Shown piece after piece: positions 1 to 4,765 of a stretch of 8,149 nucleotides of DNA. This DNA comes from JBBRFH01 sp038224615. GTDB lineage: Bacteria; Planctomycetota; Phycisphaerae; Tepidisphaerales; Tepidisphaeraceae. Made by a program: the position numbers and the translations under genes. Location of the stretch: the NCBI GenBank assembly GCA_038224615.1, contig JBBRFH010000158.1, forward strand, positions 1 to 8,149. The letters run 5' to 3'. The notes beneath the pieces are model-generated. The model saw only the letters and a program-made list of their open reading frames with translations, searched no databases and was not told where the DNA came from. Numbering within the stretch: position 1 is the stretch's first letter; every line of letters starts with the position of its first letter.

Positions 1-1096
1 CAACAAGCTCAAGGCGGCCGCCCCCACGCTCAAGCACACTAAGTCGCTGGTCGGACTCGACGGGTTCGTCGACAACATCATCGCGGTGGTCGACAAGCGG
101 CACGATCGCGACAACTACGAGCCGGTGAAAACCATTGACAAGCTCGGCGATAAGATCCTCAAGGCCGCCGGCCAGTCGTCAAATTACGAACTGGTCGTCA
201 AGCAGCAGAAGCTCGGCGGGAACGGGCCGATCATGGCCAACGCGCTGGCGTCGTTCGGCATGAGCGTGACGTACATCGGCAGCCTTGGATATCCGTCGAT
301 CAACCCGGTATTTGATGAGTTCGCCAAGCGCGCCACCGTCGTCTCGATCGCCGAGCCGGGCTGCACCGACGCACTGGAGTTCGAGGACGGCAAGCTGATG
401 CTGGGCAAGTACCAGTCGCTTGGCGACGTCAACTGGGACAACCTGATCGCCCGCGTCGGCAAGGATAAGCTCAAGTCGCTCATGGGCGACGCCAAGCTCA
501 TCGGCATGGTCAACTGGACGATGCTCCCGTTCATGAGCCGCATCTGGGCGAAGCTGCTCGACGAGGTTATTCCGAGCTTCGAGCGCCACCAGCGCAAGCT
601 CTTCGTTGACTTGGCCGACCCGGAGAAACGCACGCACACGGACATCCTCGAGGCACTGAAGCTGCTCACGCGCTTCCAGGACCAGGTGGACGTGATACTC
701 GGGCTGAACCTGAAGGAATCGGTCGAGGTCGCCGACGTGCTCGGTCTGCCCGGCCAAGGCGACCCCGAGAAACACATCGAAGAGACGGCGAAGGCGATCC
801 GCGCCGAGTTGAACCTGCACTGCGTCGTCATCCACCCCCGTCGCGGCGCGGCGGCGGCGACGGAAGATCACGCGGCGACGTTCATGGGCCCGTTCGTGCA
901 GCAACCCAAGATCAGCACCGGCGCCGGCGACCACTTCAACGCCGGCTTCTGTCTCGGCCGTACCCTTGGTATGGGGCTCGAGGAATCGCTTTGCTGCGGC
1001 GTGGCAACCAGCGGTTACTACGTCCGCACCGCCATCAGCCCCAGCGCCGCTGAGCTTGCCGACTTCATCGCCGAACTCCCGCCGCCGCAGGCGTAG
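1..1096 (+). CDS. PfkB/ribokinase-family carbohydrate kinase, partial at the left edge
   Basis: Family members transfer the ATP gamma-phosphate to a sugar or nucleoside hydroxyl in the cytoplasm; the substrate cannot be read from this sequence. The frame is open from base 2 and runs off the left edge, so the true start is outside the window. The GTG at 86 lies inside the conserved N-terminal strand (GLDGFVDNI, about 56-82) and is not a credible start. About 364 residues are visible. The substrate-side glycine motif KLGGNGPIMANAL is at about 209-247. The signature STGAGDHFNAGF is at 914-949, with the GAGD aspartate as predicted catalytic base and anion-hole glycines before it. The C-terminal helix with the CCGVATSGYYV segment completes the fold, so the 3' end looks intact. 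The next gene starts 15 bases downstream on the same strand. The family assignment is firm; ribokinase, adenosine kinase or fructokinase-like specificity is undecided. Confidence 0.9.
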   Translation, partial: NKLKAAAPTLKHTKSLVGLDGFVDNIIAVVDKRHDRDNYEPVKTIDKLGDKILKAAGQSSNYELVVKQQKLGGNGPIMANALASFGMSVTYIGSLGYPSINPVFDEFAKRATVVSIAEPGCTDALEFEDGKLMLGKYQSLGDVNWDNLIARVGKDKLKSLMGDAKLIGMVNWTMLPFMSRIWAKLLDEVIPSFERHQRKLFVDLADPEKRTHTDILEALKLLTRFQDQVDVILGLNLKESVEVADVLGLPGQGDPEKHIEETAKAIRAELNLHCVVIHPRRGAAAATEDHAATFMGPFVQQPKISTGAGDHFNAGFCLGRTLGMGLEESLCCGVATSGYYVRTAISPSAAELADFIAELPPPQA

Positions 1097-1111
1097 GAAG
1101 CCCTTTCTCCC

Positions 1112-1330
1112 ATGTGGAAGCTATACAAAAAGCGATTCGTCCTGATGCACCTGCTGATCGCCGCGATGCTGGCGGCGGGCTGGTTCGCGTGGAAGATGCC
1201 GGGCCCGCAACTGGTGCTGATCTTTTTGTCGATGGAACTCGGCGCGATCATCGGCGCGTGGTGGGGCGCACGCATCGTCCGCAAGCTCGAACGCCGCGAC
1301 ACCGAATTGCCGCTCAATCCGCCGCGCTAG
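1112..1330 (+). CDS. Small two-helix membrane protein, uncharacterised
   Basis: This 72-residue protein is not recognised. It has a basic N-terminus (MWKLYKKRF), a hydrophobic helix at about residues 9-27, a short loop (KMPGP), a second helix at about 33-53, and a charged tail (RIVRKLERRDTE). This predicts two membrane spans with both ends in the cytoplasm. The ATG is 15 bases after the kinase stop and is preceded by an AGGAAG purine stretch at 1095-1100, a plausible ribosome site that overlaps the kinase stop codon, so translation is probably coupled to the kinase. Its last 17 bases overlap the 3' end of the convergent DedA gene. Coding status is supported by start spacing and clean amphipathic/hydrophobic composition. 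No function is proposed. Confidence 0.7.
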   Translation: MWKLYKKRFVLMHLLIAAMLAAGWFAWKMPGPQLVLIFLSMELGAIIGAWWGARIVRKLERRDTELPLNPPR

Positions 1331-2036
1331 GCGTGGACGCGTCTTCGCGCTTCTCGATCACCTTCTTGACGACCACCTCGCCGATCGTCCGGTGCCGGCG
1401 AACGCGCCAGACGATGTAGATGATGAACGCCGCCGCCAGCACGATCGCGCCGGCGACGAAGTAGTGCTTGTACTTCTCGACGTTGGCGGTCGTCAGCTTC
1501 TCGTGAAGCCAAAACCCCAAGAGCATGAATATCCCCCCGCTGAAGATCGCCGCGATTGAGTCGGCGATCACGAAAACCAGGAAGTTAAACCGGATCGTTC
1601 CGGCGGTGATGACCATGGCGCCGCGAACGCCCGCGAACAGTCGGCCGATCGCCACCACGCCGACGCCCCAGCGCTCGAACAATTTGCCGACGTGCTCGAT
1701 GCGTTCCATCGTCACGTGCTTGCCGATGATCGGCACCCGGGTGATGTTCTGCCCGTATCGACGCGAGATCCAATAGAGGCAGATGTCTCCGCCGATGATG
1801 CCGGCCCAGTTGAGGAAGCCGACGATCATCCACTCCTGCCAGACCGACCCGCTCGGATCATGACACAGGATCGCGCCGGAGACGATCAGCGGAATGTCCT
1901 CCGGCAACGGCAGCCCGAGTCCGCACGAGAACAACAGCGCGAACGACAGCAGCGCACCGCCCCACCACCCCCACGGCCCGGAAGGCGCCAGCATGTTCTT
2001 GACTGCGTCGATGTCCAGGAATGCGAGAAAATCCAT
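1314..2036 (-). CDS. DedA family integral membrane protein
   Basis: DedA proteins are inner-membrane proteins. Several act as undecaprenyl-phosphate or phospholipid translocases and support envelope homeostasis. This one has 240 residues, slightly longer than the usual 200-220. Visible family features are the re-entrant acidic motif LGLPLPEDIPLIVSG at about 40-54 (E46, D47), the segment GDICLYWISRRYG at 83-95, and the arginine motif GRLFAGVRGAMVITAG at 131-146 (R132 and R138). In many members the middle of this last motif contains a proline; here it reads AG. Hydrophobic segments lie at about 25-45, 68-90, 124-146, 150-178 and 192-211. A basic, charged C-terminal tail (212-240) is predicted to be cytoplasmic. 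The gene follows the GTPase in the same direction after a 153-base gap holding a palindrome, and converges on the 72-residue protein with a 17-base overlap. The start ATG has no clear Shine-Dalgarno sequence. Confidence 0.85.
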   Translation of the reverse strand: MDFLAFLDIDAVKNMLAPSGPWGWWGGALLSFALLFSCGLGLPLPEDIPLIVSGAILCHDPSGSVWQEWMIVGFLNWAGIIGGDICLYWISRRYGQNITRVPIIGKHVTMERIEHVGKLFERWGVGVVAIGRLFAGVRGAMVITAGTIRFNFLVFVIADSIAAIFSGGIFMLLGFWLHEKLTTANVEKYKHYFVAGAIVLAAAFIIYIVWRVRRHRTIGEVVVKKVIEKREDASTPSAAD

Positions 2037-2058
2037 GCGAGGCTGTCGAAAGGATCGG

Positions 2059-2064
2059 ATTGTA
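2059..2064 (-). promoter_or_regulatory. Candidate -10 element for the DedA gene
   Basis: The minus strand reads TACAAT, five of six matches to the sigma-70 -10 consensus, 22 bases before the DedA ATG. No convincing -35 hexamer is seen at 16-18 bases. The gap after the upstream palindrome makes an own promoter plausible. Called by eye only. Confidence 0.3.
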
Positions 2065-2126
2065 AGCCTTGCTCGCGAAGACGAAAGCGGTAGGAAAAAC
2101 TTTAGGATTTCTAATCACGACCCTGA

Positions 2127-2196
2127 CGTTTAGCGTAGCAGCTTGCAGCGGGTTCGTCGCGCCGGAGAAACCCGCAGCAAGCTGCGGCGCTAAACG
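2127..2196. repeat. REP-like imperfect palindrome (28-base arms, 14-base loop)
   Basis: The left arm (2127-2154) and right arm (2169-2196) are reverse complements at 25 of 28 positions. Both arms begin, read outwards-in, with cgtttagc and share a GCAGCTTGC core. The loop is 2155-2168. The stop codon of the MnmE-like GTPase (2190-2192) lies inside the right arm. No T-run follows on the minus strand, so it is not a textbook intrinsic terminator, although it could stall transcription or protect the mRNA 3' end. Size, near-perfect arms and intergenic position resemble REP/palindromic elements dispersed in genomes; copy number cannot be judged from one window. Confidence 0.75.
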
Positions 2197-3215
2197 AGTG
2201 TATCGAGCAGCAAATTAAGCTCGGCGCGCTGTACATCAGTCCAGCATCGCGCGTGCAGCGATGACAATTCGGCGCATCCGAACCTGTCACGGATTGCGCG
2301 GCGAAGATCGTCGACGCCGGTTCCGGACCGCGCGCACAGCGCAAGCGATCCGCCGCGGCGCGTGCCGATGTCGCACTTGTTGGTGACGATGAGCGATCGC
2401 GGGACATGCAGTGCGGATTCGCCAGGTTCAATCTCGCGCGTGGCGTCGAGCACAACCACAACCAGATCCGCATGCGCGATCACGGGTTTGGCGCGGTCGA
2501 TGGCGGCCGACTCGATCGGGTCGTCCGTGACGCGCTGGCCGGGGGTGTCGACCAGGGTGACGATCAACCCGTCAAGGTTGGCGCGCTCGCCTACCCAGTC
2601 GCGCGTCGTGCCGGGCAGGTCGGCGGTGATGCTGTGATCGCGCGCAAAAAGCTGATTGGCAAGCGTGGACTTACCAACGTTCGGGGCGCCGATAATCGCG
2701 ACCGTCGGGGGATTCAGAAGGTTCCCAAGCGAGCGGTCGCCCGCCGCCTGGCGCATCGCGGCGGTGTCGTTGTCGGCGCGCATCACTCGCCACGCTTCGG
2801 GTTGCCCGAGCAGGATCTCGATCGCCTGCCGTGTGTGGGCGCGAGGAAGGTCGAGCAGCACCTGCTGTTCGATCGGGTCATCGGCCTCGACAATCCGATC
2901 GGGCGGCGCTGATTGCCCATCGGAGCGGGTGAAGCCGCAGCGGGCGGCGAGATCGAGAATCGATTGCACGACCCACACGCCGCCGTGGACGTTCAGGTCG
3001 ATTGTCGATTCGTTGACCTCGACGGCGACGACGTCATCGAGCGTTTCGTGATTGTCGATGACGTTGCAGTGGATGCAGCGTCCGGACTTCACTGGTTTGT
3101 CGAGGTGATCGGCGCGGAAGCGGGCCGTAGACGGCCCGGCTAAACGGATGACCGCGATCGCCGCGGGGTGAGGCGACGTCAGCAGAATGGCGTAGGAGCA
3201 CGGGTCAGGTGCCAT
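2190..3215 (-). CDS. Short MnmE/TrmE-like GTPase lacking the C-terminal tRNA-modification motif
   Basis: MnmE (about 450 residues) works with MnmG to modify U34 of certain tRNAs. It has an N-terminal folate-binding domain, a helical domain split around a G domain, and a C-terminal C-x-G-K motif. This protein has 341 residues. The N-terminal part is recognisable: AIAVIRLAGP at 19-28 and NVHGGVWVV at 75-83, matching the family VRxSG and HGG motifs. The G domain is complete: G1 GAPNVGKST 176-184, G2 GTTRD 202-206, G3 DTPG 223-226, G4 NKCD 279-282 and G5 around CARSG 294-298. The usual PGEFT-x-RAF stretch before the G domain is not seen. The protein ends about 30 residues after G5, without the C-x-G-K tail. 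The ATG at 3215 overlaps the coaX stop by 11 bases, suggesting coupling. An in-frame extension to 3338 would run far into coaX and looks non-coding. A GTPase is certain; a tRNA-modification role is doubtful. Confidence 0.82.
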   Translation of the reverse strand: MAPDPCSYAILLTSPHPAAIAVIRLAGPSTARFRADHLDKPVKSGRCIHCNVIDNHETLDDVVAVEVNESTIDLNVHGGVWVVQSILDLAARCGFTRSDGQSAPPDRIVEADDPIEQQVLLDLPRAHTRQAIEILLGQPEAWRVMRADNDTAAMRQAAGDRSLGNLLNPPTVAIIGAPNVGKSTLANQLFARDHSITADLPGTTRDWVGERANLDGLIVTLVDTPGQRVTDDPIESAAIDRAKPVIAHADLVVVVLDATREIEPGESALHVPRSLIVTNKCDIGTRRGGSLALCARSGTGVDDLRRAIRDRFGCAELSSLHARCWTDVQRAELNLLLDTLV

Positions 3216-3975
3216 GCTTGATGTGGTGCTGGGTGTACGCCAGCGCAACGCCGTAAAGCGTGAGATCCGGGCTGATGGCGTGGATGAGCTCCCACCCGCC
3301 GAACAACATTTGCGCGTCGCCGCCGGTGCAGATGACATCCGGCCAGTTGCCGAGTTCGACGGCGTAGCTTTCGACGATCTCCTTGACCATGCCGCGGATG
3401 CCGTGGTAGACGCCGTGAAGCATCGCCTGCTCGGTGTTTTTGCCGATGCCGCCTTGCGGGATCGCCAGCGCGACCGAGGGCAACTTGGCGGTGAACTCGT
3501 GCAGCGCCTTGAGCATCATCGATGCGCCCGGCGCGATCGCCCCGCCGAGGAAATTGCCCTTGTCGTCGCACACGTTGATGGTGACGGCCGTCCCCGCGTC
3601 GACGACCACGCACGCCTTCTGCATCTGCTCGAACGCCGCCGCCATGTTGAGCACCCGATCGGCGCCGGTCTTGTCCGGCTCGTCGGTCTTCACCTGGATC
3701 GGCACGTCGATCTGCTGGCCGACCCATTGCACGGGCTTGCCGGTGGCCTGCTGGGCAGCGTGCTCGACGATCTCGTTGGCGATCGGATTCACCGACGCTG
3801 CGACGACGTCCGCGTCCGGATCATTGACCTGCTTCCACGCCTCGGCGATCGCACCCTGGAGGTCGCCGCGCTGTTCGAGCGGAATGCGCTTGGTGTACTG
3901 CAGTTCGCCGCTGACGAAAGCGCCGATGGCCAGACGGGAATTGCCGACGTTCAAGACGAGAAGGTTGATATCCAT
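3205..3975 (-). CDS. coaX: Type III pantothenate kinase
   Basis: CoaX phosphorylates pantothenate with ATP in the first step of coenzyme A synthesis. It belongs to the ASKHA fold, needs a monovalent cation, and is not feedback-inhibited by CoA in characterised members. It is a cytoplasmic dimer. The length of 256 residues is typical. Visible motifs are phosphate-1 LNVGNSR at 8-14, the DKTGADRVLN segment at about 101-110 that carries the conserved active-site aspartate, phosphate-2 VVDAGTAVTINV at about 123-134, and GGAIAPG at about 143-149. The phosphate-1 motif normally reads D-x-G-N-T/S; here the leading Asp is Asn, an unusual change at a metal/phosphate-binding position. The gene lies 48 bases after the Fur-family gene, and its last 11 bases overlap the GTPase start, so the three probably share one mRNA. 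No good Shine-Dalgarno sequence precedes the ATG. Confidence 0.92.
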   Translation of the reverse strand: MDINLLVLNVGNSRLAIGAFVSGELQYTKRIPLEQRGDLQGAIAEAWKQVNDPDADVVAASVNPIANEIVEHAAQQATGKPVQWVGQQIDVPIQVKTDEPDKTGADRVLNMAAAFEQMQKACVVVDAGTAVTINVCDDKGNFLGGAIAPGASMMLKALHEFTAKLPSVALAIPQGGIGKNTEQAMLHGVYHGIRGMVKEIVESYAVELGNWPDVICTGGDAQMLFGGWELIHAISPDLTLYGVALAYTQHHIKHGT

Positions 3976-3980
3976 GGTGC

Positions 3981-4008
3981 AAGGGGCAAGTAATCAGGGG
4001 CCAGGGGC
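3981..4008. repeat. Degenerate 7-base tandem repeat between the Fur-family gene and coaX
   Basis: Four consecutive 7-base units fill most of the 48-base spacer: aaggggc, aagtaat, caggggc, caggggc (plus strand). Three of the four share AGGGGC. The period is exact but the copy number is small, so this is a short heptad array or its decayed remnant. It lies just before the coaX start and occupies the place where a ribosome site would be expected. Confidence 0.5.
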
Positions 4009-4023
4009 AGGAGCAAAAACGGG

Positions 4024-4464
4024 TCAGTGACACTTCGGGCAGGTGCCGTGCAGGAGCAGTTCGGGGTAATCGACGCGGTAACCGGGGGCCGGGTGGACCT
4101 TGTCCAGAAGTTTCTGCGGGAGCTTGGCGCTACTGATGCACTCGACCTTGCCGCAGTTGTCGCAGACGAAGTGTGCGTGCTGATGATCGCTCGGCCGGCT
4201 TTGGTCGCCCAGCGCGTACCGCCACGACCGGTCCTCGCCGCGCACGCGGTGGACCAGCTTCTTGCCGACGAAGGTATTGAGCGTGCGGTAGACGGTGACC
4301 GGCTCGGTAAATGACGGCAGTTGCTTGAGGATGTCCACGACATCGAGCGGCTGCGCGCTGCCGGCCAGCACCGCGAGCACGCCGATGCGCACCGGGGTTC
4401 GCTTCAGCGCCGACAGCTTGAGTACGCTCTCGGCCTGGGTGGATCCTAGAGATGCATCTGCCAT
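4024..4464 (-). CDS. Fur-family metal- or peroxide-responsive transcriptional regulator
   Basis: Fur-family proteins are cytoplasmic dimeric repressors that bind DNA when loaded with Fe, Zn, Mn or another metal. The protein has 146 residues, normal for the family. The N-terminal winged helix contains TEPVTVYRTLNTFVGKKLV at about 53-71, the usual recognition-helix signature. The metal-binding part has HQHAHFVCDNCG (H94, H96, H98, C101, C104) and the C-terminal TCPKCH (C142, C145, H146), giving two CxxC pairs for a structural zinc. Which metal it senses cannot be read from this. The ATG at 4464 is chosen; a TTG at 4473 would add three residues but overlaps the candidate -10. It is the first gene of a likely unit with coaX and the GTPase. 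Fur, Zur, PerR and Mur remain possible; no gene symbol is justified. Confidence 0.9.
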   Translation of the reverse strand: MADASLGSTQAESVLKLSALKRTPVRIGVLAVLAGSAQPLDVVDILKQLPSFTEPVTVYRTLNTFVGKKLVHRVRGEDRSWRYALGDQSRPSDHQHAHFVCDNCGKVECISSAKLPQKLLDKVHPAPGYRVDYPELLLHGTCPKCH

Positions 4465-4472
4465 GAGTTGCA

Positions 4473-4478
4473 ATTGTA
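4473..4478 (-). promoter_or_regulatory. Candidate -10 element of the Fur-family gene
   Basis: The minus strand reads TACAAT, ending 8 bases before the chosen ATG. Transcription from it would start within a few bases of the ATG, giving a leaderless or nearly leaderless message, in keeping with the absence of a Shine-Dalgarno sequence. A perfect 10-base palindrome GAACCGGTTC (4484-4493) sits just upstream, between the -10 and where a -35 would be. Confidence 0.35.
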
Positions 4479-4483
4479 GGCGG

Positions 4484-4493
4484 GAACCGGTTC
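4484..4493. promoter_or_regulatory. Perfect palindrome gaaccggttc, possible operator of the Fur-family gene
   Basis: This is a ten-base perfect dyad located 19 to 29 bases upstream of the ATG, in the expected -10/-35 spacer. The position suits a repressor site. The sequence is not the AT-rich classical Fur box, so any binding protein is unknown. It could be chance in GC-rich DNA. Confidence 0.25.
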
Positions 4494-4507
4494 AAATCGA
4501 AGCGGAG

Positions 4508-4600
4508 GTCCACGAATCGTCACGAATCAGCCGGAAACCGTTCGGCAACCGCACCTGTCCGCGCGTTCCTATTCGCGCGCATTCGTGAAGATCCGTGGAT
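4508..4600. repeat. Long imperfect inverted repeat between tRNA-Leu and the Fur-family gene
   Basis: The arms 4508-4527 and 4581-4600 are reverse complements at 17 of 20 positions, with a 53-base interior. Each arm side is itself built from half-sites 10 bases apart: cacgaatc at 4511 and 4521, and attcgcg/attcgtg at 4571 and 4581. It fills most of the 151 bases between the tRNA 3' end and the Fur-family start. It looks like a degenerate palindromic intergenic element rather than a terminator, because no T-run adjoins the arms. Confidence 0.6.
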
Positions 4601-4615
4601 CGTCTGCTGAAAAAA

Positions 4616-4699
4616 TGCCGCTCCCCGGACTCGAACCGGGACGCCCTTGCGAGCGGTGGATTTTGAGTCCACTACGTCTGCCAATTCCGTCAGAGCGGC
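4616..4699 (-). tRNA. tRNA-Leu, anticodon CAA
   Basis: This is an 84-base type II tRNA with a long variable arm. On the minus strand the acceptor stem pairs GCCGCTC with GAGCGGC (7 bp) and the discriminator base is A. The D arm has ACG/CGT; the anticodon stem GTGGA/TCCAC encloses loop CTCAAAA, so the anticodon is CAA, reading UUG. The variable arm lies between the anticodon and T stems, and the T stem CCCGG/CCGGG encloses TTCGAGT. The 3' CCA is not encoded; the acceptor is followed directly by six T bases. A TATAAT box lies 12 bases upstream, so it has its own promoter. Confidence 0.96.
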
Positions 4700-4711
4700 G
4701 ACGGGCAAGAC

Positions 4712-4717
4712 ATTATA
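4712..4717 (-). promoter_or_regulatory. -10 box of the tRNA-Leu promoter
   Basis: A perfect TATAAT on the minus strand ends 12 bases before the mature tRNA 5' end, at the right distance for a short leader trimmed by RNase P. The -35 is weak. A dyad AGAACG-CGC-CGTTCT (4722-4736) occupies the spacer immediately upstream. Confidence 0.6.
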
Positions 4718-4765
4718 GCGAAGAACGCGCCGTTCTGCACGTTCCAAGCGGCCAGTGCCGCGCGG

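Noticed and set aside
179..934. Two long minus-strand open frames opposite the PfkB kinase
   Set aside because: Both translate to low-complexity Arg- or Ser-rich sequence with no motif; the plus-strand frame has the GAGD signature.
2127..2196. Palindrome as a rho-independent terminator
   Set aside because: The stem is strong, but no T-run follows on either strand, so a repeat element is the better description.
3216..3338. N-terminal extension of the MnmE-like GTPase into coaX
   Set aside because: The additional 41 residues are Ser/Arg-rich with no relation to MnmE, and the ATG at 3215 starts close to the conserved N-terminal strand.
3214..3993. Plus-strand open frame covering all of coaX
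   Set aside because: The composition is Arg/Asp/His-rich and typical of reading GC-rich coding DNA antisense; coaX on the other strand is clear.
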